Under the pieces are notes generated by a model that saw nothing but the letters and a program-made list of their open reading frames with translations, was not told the DNA's origin and searched no databases. A stretch of 32,403 bases of DNA from Candidatus Stackebrandtia faecavium (lineage in GTDB: Bacteria; Actinomycetota; Actinomycetes; Mycobacteriales; Micromonosporaceae), in contig DXIM01000186.1 of NCBI GenBank assembly GCA_019112895.1, forward strand, positions 1 through 32,403. The letters run 5' to 3'. The stretch's first letter is position 1, and each line of letters opens with the position of its first letter. The translations under genes and the position numbers were made by a program. Shown here piece after piece: positions 16,394-24,256 of this stretch.

Positions 16394-18055
16394 TCACAGA
16401 CCCAAGGCCGTCGCCACTTCTGTGCGCAACGCGGACAGCGAAGCGGCCGCGCGTTCGCGCGCGGTCGCCGGACCGTTTCCGATCGGCTCCACGACCTCGA
16501 GATACGCCTTGAGTTTTGGTTCGGTGCCTGATGGGCGCACGACCACGCGCGTGCCGGTGTCGGTCCGCAGCGTGATGACATCGGTGTCGGGTGCCAGATC
16601 AGTGATTTCGCTCACCGGTTCATCGAGCAGGGTTGCCGGTGGTGAATGTCGCACCTTGCTCATAGCGGAGGCAATCTGGATCGGGTCGTCGAGCCGCACC
16701 GAAAGCTGCCCGGTCGAGTAGTGGCCGAATTCGGCGGCGAGGTCGTCGAGGCGGTCGTGAAGCCCCCGCAGCTGCGCCTTCAAACCGGCGGCGAGCTCGC
16801 AAGTCAATAGCGCGGCCGAGATGCCGTCCTTATCGCGCACGTGTTCGGGCGCGACGCAGTAGCCGATCGCCTCCTCGTATCCGAAAGCCAGGTCGGCCGC
16901 GGCCCGCGCGATCCACTTGAATCCGGTCAGCGTTTCGGCGTAGGGCACGCCACGCGCGGCGCAGATCGACCGCAGCATCGAGGACGACACGATGGTGGTC
17001 GCGTACGTGCCGGACACCCCGCGCGCCATCAGATGGTCGGCCAGCAGGACTCCGAGCTCGTCGCCGCTGAGCATGCGCCATTCGCCCCCGACGTCGATGG
17101 CGACCGCGCAGCGGTCCGCATCCGGGTCGAGCGCCAACGCGATGTCGGCGCCGTGGCTCTTGGCCAGGGCGATCAAGTGGTCGGTGGCGCCGGGCTCCTC
17201 AGGGTTCGGGAAGGCAACGGTCGGAAACGCCGGGTCCGGTTCGGCCTGCTCGCGCACCATCGTTGGAGCTTCGAACCCTGCCTTCTCGAGCGCGGCCACC
17301 AGCGTGCTGCCGCCGACGCCGTGCATGGGCGTGGCGACTATCGACAACGCCTTCGGGTTCTCGGGGTCCACGACGGCGGCGACCCCGGCGAGGTACGAAT
17401 CGAGCGTGCCGCGGTCAAGAACCTCGCCCGTGTCGCCGAGCGGAATATCGGACAGCGCGCCGAGAGCCCCGATCTCGGCTTCGATCTGCTCATCGACGGG
17501 CGCCACGATCTGCGAGCCCGCGCCGAGATCCCCGGCCAGTTGCGCGCCGAGGTAGACCTTATAGCCGTTGTCTGCGGGCGGGTTATGGCTCGCCGTCACC
17601 ATGACGCCCGCGGCTGCGTCGTGGTGACGCACCGCGTGGGCAAGGACCGGCGTCGGCAGCGGCTGCGGTAGGACCAACGCCCGGCGCCCGCTTCCGGTGA
17701 CGACGCGTGCGGTCTCCTCGGCGAACTGTGTCGAGCCGCGGCGCGCGTCGAACCCGATGACGACCGGTCCGGTCGCGTCGTTGCGGTCCAGCCAGTTGGT
17801 GAGCCCGGCGGCAGCGGCCCGCACCACCGCCAAGTTCATCCCGTTGGGGCCGGCACGGACCTCGCCGCGCAGGCCGGCGGTCCCGAATGTCAAACGCCCG
17901 CTGAAGCGGTCCGCCAGTTCTTCGTGACTGTCGGGCAGTCCATCCAGTAGCCGATATAGCTCGTCGCGGCTGGCAGGATCGGGATCGTTCGTGATCCACT
18001 CGAGCACGTCCGCGCGCAATTTATCCATTGTGGTGTTAACGGGTGACTCCTCCAT
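16394..18055 (-). CDS. Phosphohexomutase family enzyme, PGM2/PMM type
   Basis: 553-residue alpha-D-phosphohexomutase. The phosphoserine loop is VTASHNPPADNGYKVY (Ser156), the metal site is ALDPDADRCAVA, the sugar-specificity loop is FGYEEAIGYC, and the phosphate-binding loop is VVRPSGTEPKLKAY. Length and loops match the PGM2 branch rather than the 450-residue PMM/PGM enzymes. Members of that branch interconvert ribose-1-P/deoxyribose-1-P and the 5-phosphates or act on glucose phosphates. With deoC and upp as neighbours, phosphopentomutase activity is a reasonable inference; mycobacterial relatives are named pmmB. The start could be ATG 18055 or ATG 18028. The kinase gene upstream on the same strand ends 72 bp away. 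Confidence 0.9.
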   Translation of the reverse strand: MEESPVNTTMDKLRADVLEWITNDPDPASRDELYRLLDGLPDSHEELADRFSGRLTFGTAGLRGEVRAGPNGMNLAVVRAAAAGLTNWLDRNDATGPVVIGFDARRGSTQFAEETARVVTGSGRRALVLPQPLPTPVLAHAVRHHDAAAGVMVTASHNPPADNGYKVYLGAQLAGDLGAGSQIVAPVDEQIEAEIGALGALSDIPLGDTGEVLDRGTLDSYLAGVAAVVDPENPKALSIVATPMHGVGGSTLVAALEKAGFEAPTMVREQAEPDPAFPTVAFPNPEEPGATDHLIALAKSHGADIALALDPDADRCAVAIDVGGEWRMLSGDELGVLLADHLMARGVSGTYATTIVSSSMLRSICAARGVPYAETLTGFKWIARAAADLAFGYEEAIGYCVAPEHVRDKDGISAALLTCELAAGLKAQLRGLHDRLDDLAAEFGHYSTGQLSVRLDDPIQIASAMSKVRHSPPATLLDEPVSEITDLAPDTDVITLRTDTGTRVVVRPSGTEPKLKAYLEVVEPIGNGPATARERAAASLSALRTEVATALGL

Positions 18056-18127
18056 GGGCGAATCTTCCCACAGTGCAGTCGGGTCGTAGCGGCATAGCCA
18101 CGGCCCCGGAGCACCCGAATGCCACCC

Positions 18128-20011
18128 TTACTGCTGGAGTGCGTAAGTCTTCATCGCGTGTTCGAACACCGGTTGACTGTCCGCGAACACGTCCTCCGGC
18201 ACCGACATGTAGATGAAATAGTTCTTGCCGTTGATGGTTGCGCCCGCCCACAAGGCGTGACGATTCTGCTTATCACTGGTGCGTACGCCGTTATATTCGA
18301 CGATCCAACCGTCGTTGCCGGCGAACTCGACCTTCTCCGAGCGAGTCATGTCGACACTGTCGAAGCCGCCGCCTTCCAGACCCTTCGCGGAGTTCTCCAG
18401 AAACGGTTTCGGGTCGGTGGCGTCTCGCACCTCGAACTTGATCCACTGGTCCTTATTGTCAGGACTGGTGAACTGGAACGCATCCGGTTCACCGCTCGAT
18501 CCCCAGTCTTTCGGCACCTCGACCGCGTAGCGGCCCTCGCCGTCTTTGACCTCTTTGACCTCGAAGTCGGGCTTTTCTTCGTCCGCTTCTTTTTCTTGGC
18601 TCGTCTCGTTGGGCGGCTGCTCTTCGCCGCTACCCGAAAACACCATCGCGCCCACGGTAATCAAGATGGCGATCACGACAACGCCGATACCGGTGCCCAG
18701 CAGGAGAGGCAGGCGGTCCTTCATCGACTTCTTCGGCTGCGCCTCACCGTGGGGCGGGGGCGCCGGTTGACCGTATGGGTCGTGCGGCGGTGGGCCTTGA
18801 TGGCCGTAGCCGGGCGGGGGCGGCTGCGCAGCGCCATGTGGCTGATCCGGCGGCGGCGGAGGTTGCTGCCCGTATGGCGCGGTCTGTTGCGGGGGTTGCT
18901 GCCCGTATGGCGCGGTCTGTTGCTGCGGCGGCTGGCCCGCGTAGGCCGGCGGATGCGGCATCGGTGTCGGGCCGCCGGAGGCTGGCGCCGCCGACGTCGG
19001 TGGCGCCGACACGGAGCCGGCAGCCATCCCGGGGATCCCGGAAATGGGGCCGCCCGATGTCGGCAGCACGCCCGCGGCGCCTTCGCCCGCCAACGGTCCG
19101 GACAGTAGCTGGGTCAAGGCGTTGTGAACGTCCGCCAACGTGGCCCGCTGGTTCGGGTCCTTCTCCAGGAGGTGAGCCAACAGGGGAGTGAGGGGCCCCG
19201 CTTTTTGGGGCGCCTCCGGCGGGTCGTGCACCACCGCCGTCATCGTCTCGGTCGTGTTGCGGCGGTCGAACGGCGGACGCCCCTCCAACGCGGCGTACAG
19301 CGTGACGCCGAGCGAGAACACGTCGCTGGCCGGCTGGGCCTGTCCGCCGACCGCGCGTTCGGGCGCGATGTAATGCGCCGAGCCCAAAACCATCCCGGGC
19401 GCCGTGTGGCCCGAATTGCCGGCGCCGGACACTGCAGCACCGAAATCGGAGAGCACGCACCGGCCGTCCGAGCTAATCAGGACGTTTCCGGGTTTGATGT
19501 CGCGGTGCAGGATCCCGGCCGTGTGCGCAGCATCCAGGGCCCCGGTCAGTGCGAGGCCAACCTTCGCGACCACGCGTGGCGGCAGCGGGCCGTCGGTGGC
19601 GATGATGTCGGCGAGGCTGCGCGCACGCAGCAGCTCCATGACGATCCACGGCAGGCCGCGCTCGGTGACGACGTCGAAAACCCGCACCACCGAAGGGTGG
19701 GACAGGCTAGCGGCCGACTGCGCCTCCCGAAGCGTGCGGTCACACAGGAGCTGACGTTCCGTCTCCGGCAGGTTCTCCGGCAGAATGATCTCCTTGATCG
19801 CCACGTCTCGCTGCAGCAAGCGGTCGCGTGCGCGCCATACGGTGCCGTGGCCGCCGTCGCCGACGCGCTGCGTCAGCTCATATCGTTCGGCGATGACGGC
19901 GCCGGGCTGTGCGGCCTTGGCCTCCGAGTTCGTGGCAGGGGTCGGTTCCTGCTGAGGCACGGACGGCGTATGCCGCTGCGAAGACTGTGTCGCATCCGGG
20001 GGGAAAGTCAC
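18128..20011 (-). CDS. Membrane Ser/Thr protein kinase with extracellular C-terminal domain
   Basis: 627 residues. The kinase domain (about 42-310) is complete: glycine loop GDGGHG (51-56), ATP-binding Lys73 (VAIKEI), HRD catalytic loop ILHRDIKPGNVLI (Asp171), DFG (189-191) and IAPE (215-218). Next come a Pro/Gln/Gly-rich juxtamembrane linker (about 320-430), one transmembrane helix (about 434-458, LLLGTGIGVVVIAILITVGAMVF) and an extracytoplasmic domain of about 170 residues. There are no PASTA or beta-propeller repeats. The motif YAVEVPKDWG and the following strands suggest a PsbP/LpqN-like fold, which is my inference. The GTG start has AAGGAGG 7 nt upstream (20019-20025). It is divergent from the mutase gene. 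Its signal and substrates are unknown. Confidence 0.93.
   Translation of the reverse strand: MTFPPDATQSSQRHTPSVPQQEPTPATNSEAKAAQPGAVIAERYELTQRVGDGGHGTVWRARDRLLQRDVAIKEIILPENLPETERQLLCDRTLREAQSAASLSHPSVVRVFDVVTERGLPWIVMELLRARSLADIIATDGPLPPRVVAKVGLALTGALDAAHTAGILHRDIKPGNVLISSDGRCVLSDFGAAVSGAGNSGHTAPGMVLGSAHYIAPERAVGGQAQPASDVFSLGVTLYAALEGRPPFDRRNTTETMTAVVHDPPEAPQKAGPLTPLLAHLLEKDPNQRATLADVHNALTQLLSGPLAGEGAAGVLPTSGGPISGIPGMAAGSVSAPPTSAAPASGGPTPMPHPPAYAGQPPQQQTAPYGQQPPQQTAPYGQQPPPPPDQPHGAAQPPPPGYGHQGPPPHDPYGQPAPPPHGEAQPKKSMKDRLPLLLGTGIGVVVIAILITVGAMVFSGSGEEQPPNETSQEKEADEEKPDFEVKEVKDGEGRYAVEVPKDWGSSGEPDAFQFTSPDNKDQWIKFEVRDATDPKPFLENSAKGLEGGGFDSVDMTRSEKVEFAGNDGWIVEYNGVRTSDKQNRHALWAGATINGKNYFIYMSVPEDVFADSQPVFEHAMKTYALQQ
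18861..18923 (-). repeat. Two identical 30-bp direct repeats in the kinase linker
   Basis: The 30-bp unit at 18861-18890 recurs exactly at 18894-18923 (33-bp period). It encodes the duplicated QQTAPYGQQPP segment of the kinase juxtamembrane linker, probably a recent in-frame tandem duplication. Confidence 0.85.
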
Positions 20012-20182
20012 GGGCTGTCCTCCTTAACCGTCCCAGTCTTGCGCGGAAATCAGGAAACGGCGACATACGATCGGGCAAAAGTGTCTCGATACAAGATATA
20101 CGCACCCCGTACAACCGCTCGATTGTGTGGCCGCCGTGAGCTGCGAGTGATGACGCCGTGACGTGGCAATATCGACCCTCAT

Positions 20183-20217
20183 GCCTCGTCGCGCGCTACC
20201 GCGACGCGGCGGCTTTT
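20183..20217 (+). terminator. Terminator-like hairpin in the mutase leader
   Basis: GCC-t-CGTCGCG (20183-20193) pairs with CGCGACG-c-GGC (20200-20210) around a 6-nt loop and is followed by TTTT at 20214-20217. It ends 11 bp before the chosen ATG 20229. It could be an attenuator or the end of a short upstream transcript. The alternative is chance GC pairing if translation begins at GTG 20163 or ATG 20181. Confidence 0.4.
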
Positions 20218-20228
20218 ATGATCAAGGA

Positions 20229-21809
20229 ATGTCGCAGCGTCGTAGTGAATCCGGTTTTGAGATCCGCCCCGTCTACCGACCCAAGGACGTAGCGCCCGGC
20301 CTGGAAGAGCGCCTGTCCGGTCCGGGACAGTTCCCGTACACCCGTGGCCCGTACGAGTCCATGTACACGACCAGGCCCTGGACGATGCGGCAGTACGCGG
20401 GCTTCGGTACCGCGGCCGAATCGAATCGTCGGTATCACCAGTTGTTGGAGGCCGGGACCATGGGGTTGTCGGTCGCGTTCGACTTGCCGACGCAGATGGG
20501 TTTCGACTCGGACGCCTCGTTGGCTTCCGGTGAGGTCGGCAAAGTTGGGGTGGCGATCGATTCGCTCAAGGACATGCGGATCCTGTTCGACCAGATCCCG
20601 CTGGACAAAGTCTCGACTTCGATGACCATCAACGCCCCGGCGTCGCTGTTGCTGCTGCTGTATCAGCTCGTCGCGGAGGAACAGGGTGTCGACCCGGCCA
20701 AGTTGAGCGGCACGATTCAAAACGACATTTTGAAGGAATACATCGCACGCGGGACATACATTTTCCCGCCGGCGCCGTCGTTGCGTCTCGTCTCCGACAC
20801 GTTCGCCTACTGCCGCGCCGAGATACCGAAATGGAACACCATCTCGATCTCCGGCTACCACATGGCTGAAGCGGGGGCGACCCCCGTACAGGAGGTTGCT
20901 TTCACGCTCGCCGACGGCATGGAGTACGTGCGTGCGGCGATTGATGCGGGCATGGACGTCGACGAGTTCGCGCCGCGCCTGTCGTTCTTCTTCGTGGCGC
21001 GCACGACGCTGCTGGAGGAGGTCGCGAAGTTCCGTGCGGCCCGGCGGATCTGGGCGCGGATCATGCGCGACGAGTTCGGCGCGCAGAACCCGAAGTCCCA
21101 TAAGTTGCGTTTCCACACTCAGACCGCGGGCGTCCAGCTGACCGCGCAGCAGCCGGAGGTCAACATGGTCCGCGTGGCGGTCCAGGGGCTCGGCGCAGTT
21201 TTGGGCGGCACCCAGTCGCTGCACACGAACTCCTTCGACGAGGCGTTGGCACTGCCGAGTGAGAAGGCTGCGCGCTTGGCGTTGCGTACGCAGCAGGTGT
21301 TGGCGTACGAGACCGATGTCACCGCCACGGTTGACCCCTTCGCCGGTTCGTACCTGATGGAGTCCATGACCGACGAGATCGAAAAACAGGTCGACGCGTT
21401 GATCGAACGCGTGTTCTCGTACGGGTCCGTGGTGCAGGCGATTGAGGCGGGTTTCCAGAAGTCCGAGATCGAACGCACCGCCTACGGCACGGCTCAGGAG
21501 ATCGACAGCGGGGACCGCGTCGTGGTGGGCCTGAACCGGTTCGCCAGCGAAGAGGAGGAGCCGTACACGCCGTTGCGCGTCGACCCGCAGATCGAGGTGG
21601 ATCAGCGTGCTCGGCTGGAGAGTCTGCGTCAGGAGCGCGACAACGAGGCCGTCGCCGAGGCTCTGGATCGCGTTCGTGCTGCGGCCGACGGCAAGGACAA
21701 CATCTTGTATCCGGCGAAGGATGCGTTGGCGAAGTTGGCGACCTTGGGCGAGGTGTGCGACGCGTTGCGGGAGCGGTGGGGCGCGTATCAGCCTTCGGAT
21801 CGGTTCTGA
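20229..21809 (+). CDS. Methylmalonyl-CoA mutase large subunit (no B12-binding domain)
   Basis: 526-residue TIM-barrel subunit of an adenosylcobalamin acyl-CoA mutase. The MCM residues are conserved with exact spacing: Tyr56 in [12 protein letters not shown] (P. shermanii Tyr89), Arg174 in [12 protein letters not shown] (Arg207) and His211 in [11 protein letters not shown] (His244). Isobutyryl- and 2-hydroxyisobutyryl-CoA mutases differ at the first two, so (R)-methylmalonyl-CoA to succinyl-CoA is the best prediction. The chain stops where the linker to the cobalamin domain would begin, so the DxHxxG-bearing small subunit must come from another gene, and none is in this window. ATG 20229 gives the family N-terminus ([13 protein letters not shown]). 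GTG 20163 and ATG 20181 are open upstream. It is divergent from the kinase. Confidence 0.92.
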   Translation: MSQRRSESGFEIRPVYRPKDVAPGLEERLSGPGQFPYTRGPYESMYTTRPWTMRQYAGFGTAAESNRRYHQLLEAGTMGLSVAFDLPTQMGFDSDASLASGEVGKVGVAIDSLKDMRILFDQIPLDKVSTSMTINAPASLLLLLYQLVAEEQGVDPAKLSGTIQNDILKEYIARGTYIFPPAPSLRLVSDTFAYCRAEIPKWNTISISGYHMAEAGATPVQEVAFTLADGMEYVRAAIDAGMDVDEFAPRLSFFFVARTTLLEEVAKFRAARRIWARIMRDEFGAQNPKSHKLRFHTQTAGVQLTAQQPEVNMVRVAVQGLGAVLGGTQSLHTNSFDEALALPSEKAARLALRTQQVLAYETDVTATVDPFAGSYLMESMTDEIEKQVDALIERVFSYGSVVQAIEAGFQKSEIERTAYGTAQEIDSGDRVVVGLNRFASEEEEPYTPLRVDPQIEVDQRARLESLRQERDNEAVAEALDRVRAAADGKDNILYPAKDALAKLATLGEVCDALRERWGAYQPSDRF

Positions 21810-22361
21810 AGCGACGCCTAGGCGGGCCGTATCCGTTACCTATGGTGTTGTTGGTGTGGCCCGTGTTTTGAAATAGGACTGGAAATAATTATGTTGTCCT
21901 GGTCTTTAAATGTTTTTATTGACATAAGTTATGCAAGATCGCATTGAAATAACGTTGCGTGACCGTGTCATTAGGTAATCGCTAATCCGGGTTGAATTAC
22001 CGGATCCTTACCGTATAGGTTTGAATTACCGATTTTAATTGCTTTTGCGTGCCGCAGTCCTGTCACGGTGATTACAGATCGTAGGAATGCGCCCTCGTCG
22101 GCGGTACCCTTGCGGACGGGTTAGCACGTATTCAAGTGTGTTCGACTCCAAGCCGTAACCGCGTGTCCACCTGTTGCGTTAGGCACTGTGGCGGGTGTGG
22201 TGTCGCTCGTTGTGCGACGGCATCATTCCTTGACTACAGACGGTGACTATGAAAGGTATGGCGAACCAGTCGCAATGGCGGTCGTGCACGCGAATAATGG
22301 TCGGTCTAGAGTGACCGATGTTCGTGAAATAAACAATTCTCGATGCGAAAGTCATGGAGTC
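21810..22361. other. 552-bp gene-free region, AT-rich in its first half
   Basis: No convincing coding sequence, tRNA or known riboswitch. The first 270 bp are much more AT-rich than the flanking genes. It holds a direct repeat TTGAATTACCG (21992-22002 and 22021-22031, 29-bp period) with an upstream inverted GGTAAT (21974-21979), and a -35-like TTGACA (21919-21924) without a good -10. AGGAC/GTCCT (21875-21900) frames an AT-rich 16-bp loop. Nearer the amidohydrolase gene is the dyad TCGGTC-tagagt-GACCGA (22301-22318). A frame open from GTG 22188 into the amidohydrolase gene is not family-like and is treated as leader. It is plausibly a long regulatory leader or the scar of a lost gene. Confidence 0.5.
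22301..22318. promoter_or_regulatory. Dyad upstream of the amidohydrolase gene
   Basis: A perfect 6-bp inverted repeat with a 6-nt centre, 43 bp before ATG 22362. The centre TAGAGT itself fits a -10 hexamer, so a bound repressor would block the promoter. No -35 match of quality was found. Confidence 0.35.
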
Positions 22362-23636
22362 ATGTCGACGCTTACCGCATTTCCACCTGCGGAAAATCCA
22401 ATGCCATCTGACCGCGACAATGCGAGCCTCAGTACGACGCAGCACGAAACGCTTCCGGCCGTGCTCGACAACTGGCTCGGCGAACACGAGTCCGAGCTGG
22501 TAAAGGTACGGCGTCATATTCATATGAACCCGGAGCTGTCGCGCAGCGAGCATAAGACGGCCGAGTTCGTCGCCACGCGTTTGCGCGAAGCCGGCCTCGA
22601 ACCGTGGTTTATCCCTGGAGGCAACGGGGTCGTCTGTGACATCGGCGATCCTGACGCTGAGCGGATCGTGGCGTTGCGCGCCGACATGGACGCGTTGCCG
22701 ATCGACGACCCCAAGGACGTGCCGTATAAGTCCACGGTGCCGGGAGTGTGCCACGCCTGTGGGCACGACGTGCACACGACCGTGGTGCTGGGCGCCGGTC
22801 TCGCGTTGGCCGAGCTGCACAAGACCAGCAAGCTGCCGTGCCGGGTCCGCCTGGTTTTCCAGCCAAGCGAGGAGACGTTCCCTTCGGGCGCACCCGACAT
22901 GATCCGTGCGGGCGCATTGGAGGACGTGTCGTCCATCTTCGCGTTCCACTGTGACCCGAGGCTGCCGGTGGGGAAGGTCGGCGTACGCTCCGGCCCGCTG
23001 ACTGCCGCCTCCGACGCGCTCGAGGTAACGCTGCGGGGGCGCGGCGGGCACACCTCGCGACCGCACCTGACCACTGACCTCGTGCATGCCCTATCTCGTT
23101 TGGTGGTCGACGTTCCCGCGCTACTGGACCGGCGCTTGGATCCCCGCAGCAGTGTCGCTCTCGTCTTTGGCGCGATCAACTCCGGCTCGGCGGCCAACGC
23201 GATCCCGCAGGAAGGCACCATCCGTGGCACGGTCCGCATGCTGGATCGGGAAGCCTGGAAGACAGTGCCGGACATGGTCACCCAGATCATCGACGACGTG
23301 GTGAAACCGACCGGGGCGAAAGCGGACGTGAACTACATCCGCGGCGTGCCGCCGGTGATCAACGACCGCGTCGCGACCGCGATGCTGGCCGGAGCCGCCT
23401 CGGCCGCCCTGGGCGAGTCCCAGGTGGTAGAGACGCCGGTGAGCATGGGCGGCGAAGACTTCTCGTGGTACCTGGACGAGGCACCGGGCGCGATGGCGCG
23501 TCTCGGCGTTGGGCGTCCGGGCGAAAGCCTCGACCTGCATCAGGGCACGTTCGACGTCGACGAAGCGGCCATCCGCCACGGGGTGCGCGTCATGGTGCAC
23601 ACCGCGATGGCGGCAGGGGAGTCCGCAGCGTTTTAG
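22362..23636 (+). CDS. M20 family amidohydrolase / carboxypeptidase
   Basis: Metal-dependent amidohydrolase (N-acyl-amino-acid hydrolase/IAA-amino-acid hydrolase-like), 424 aa from ATG 22362. Metal and catalytic motifs are ALRADMDALPI, HACGHDVH (131-138), QPSEE (167-171) and the C-terminal MGGEDFSWYL. The lid domain contains RGRGGHTSRPH. It corresponds by position to amiB1/amiA1 of mycobacteria and cleaves an amide bond in an unknown N-acyl or peptide substrate. GGAG sits only 2 nt before ATG 22362, and ATG 22401 is an alternative start. It ends in a strong bidirectional terminator shared with the convergent cyclotransferase gene. Confidence 0.93.
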   Translation: MSTLTAFPPAENPMPSDRDNASLSTTQHETLPAVLDNWLGEHESELVKVRRHIHMNPELSRSEHKTAEFVATRLREAGLEPWFIPGGNGVVCDIGDPDAERIVALRADMDALPIDDPKDVPYKSTVPGVCHACGHDVHTTVVLGAGLALAELHKTSKLPCRVRLVFQPSEETFPSGAPDMIRAGALEDVSSIFAFHCDPRLPVGKVGVRSGPLTAASDALEVTLRGRGGHTSRPHLTTDLVHALSRLVVDVPALLDRRLDPRSSVALVFGAINSGSAANAIPQEGTIRGTVRMLDREAWKTVPDMVTQIIDDVVKPTGAKADVNYIRGVPPVINDRVATAMLAGAASAALGESQVVETPVSMGGEDFSWYLDEAPGAMARLGVGRPGESLDLHQGTFDVDEAAIRHGVRVMVHTAMAAGESAAF

Positions 23637-23682
23637 CGTCCCGCCCGCCGGCGGTTGAGACAGCCGCGGGCCGTAAAACGAT

Positions 23683-23721
23683 GACGGCGCCGGCAGCGAT
23701 GCGTTCGCTGCCGGCGCCGTC
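23683..23721. terminator. Bidirectional intrinsic terminator
   Basis: A perfect 17-bp inverted repeat (23683-23699 with 23705-23721) around the 5-nt loop TGCGT, very GC-rich. It lies midway between two convergent genes. Reading leftward a T-run follows (AAAA at 23675-23678 on the plus strand); reading rightward the T-run is weak (GTTTCC). Confidence 0.88.
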
Positions 23722-23737
23722 GACGTTTCCGGGTGGT

Positions 23738-24187
23738 CTAGCCGGGGTTCGTGGGGCGCTTACGCAGTTGGGCGACGTAATCCTCGGGGGCACCGGCGCG
23801 TTCGGCCGCGGCCGCCAGTTCGGACAAATACCAAACGCTCGGGTCACCGCCTTCGTAACCGGTGAACACGTACATCCATACCGGTACGTTGCCGTTCAAC
23901 GTGGCGGCGGTCGTGTGCATGCGACGGTATCGGTCCCCGGGCACCCCCTCCAGCTCGTCGAGCGTGCTGGAGTCGATCGTCGGCTCGACGTCATACAGCG
24001 CGACGAAGACGCGGTCGTTCGAATCTTCCACAACAGTCGGCACGGCCGAATCCCAACCCAGCTCCTTGCCGGCGAAAGTCAGTCGCCAACCCTCCAACCA
24101 GCCGGTGTCGACCAGCGGAGATCGAGGGCAGGTGGCCCTCATGCGGCTAGGGTCCAGGTTCGAGCCATAGGCGGCATACAGCAACAC
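23738..24187 (-). CDS. Gamma-glutamylcyclotransferase-like (AIG2/GGCT fold) protein
   Basis: 149 residues. The GGCT-fold signature YGSNL is at 7-11 and the catalytic Glu80 is in LDELEGVPGDRYRR, followed by the aromatic strand VWMYVFTGYEGG. Such enzymes release 5-oxoproline from gamma-glutamyl amines or amino acids; the exact substrate here is unknown. Its place between an M20 amidohydrolase and lpdA is the same as that of the small conserved Rv3304-type gene in mycobacteria. The start is GTG 24187 (LLYAAYGSNL) with no Shine-Dalgarno, and TATCTT lies 6 nt upstream, so a leaderless mRNA is likely. Confidence 0.88.
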   Translation of the reverse strand: MLLYAAYGSNLDPSRMRATCPRSPLVDTGWLEGWRLTFAGKELGWDSAVPTVVEDSNDRVFVALYDVEPTIDSSTLDELEGVPGDRYRRMHTTAATLNGNVPVWMYVFTGYEGGDPSVWYLSELAAAAERAGAPEDYVAQLRKRPTNPG

Positions 24188-24193
24188 ATTTAA

Positions 24194-24199
24194 AAGATA
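24194..24199 (-). promoter_or_regulatory. Candidate -10 for leaderless cyclotransferase mRNA
   Basis: Minus-strand TATCTT, matching TAnnnT, 6 nt before the GTG start. No Shine-Dalgarno and no clear -35. Confidence 0.35.
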
Positions 24200-24256
24200 G
24201 CGTGAGAGACAATCGCAACGCAGTAGTTGGCGTGAATAAGAAAGTCAGGAGTATTC

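Noticed and set aside
14740-16581. A 613-codon frame extending deoC upstream
   Set aside because: The extra N-terminus runs antisense through upp and is not DeoC-like; family alignment begins near ATG 15660.
22120-22160. T-loop-like GTTCGACTCC suggesting a tRNA
   Set aside because: The flanking bases do not form a T-stem, and no acceptor, D or anticodon stems could be assembled.
20012-22361. A cobalamin riboswitch controlling the mutase gene
   Set aside because: I looked for the conserved B12-box core in the leader and in the downstream gap and found nothing convincing.
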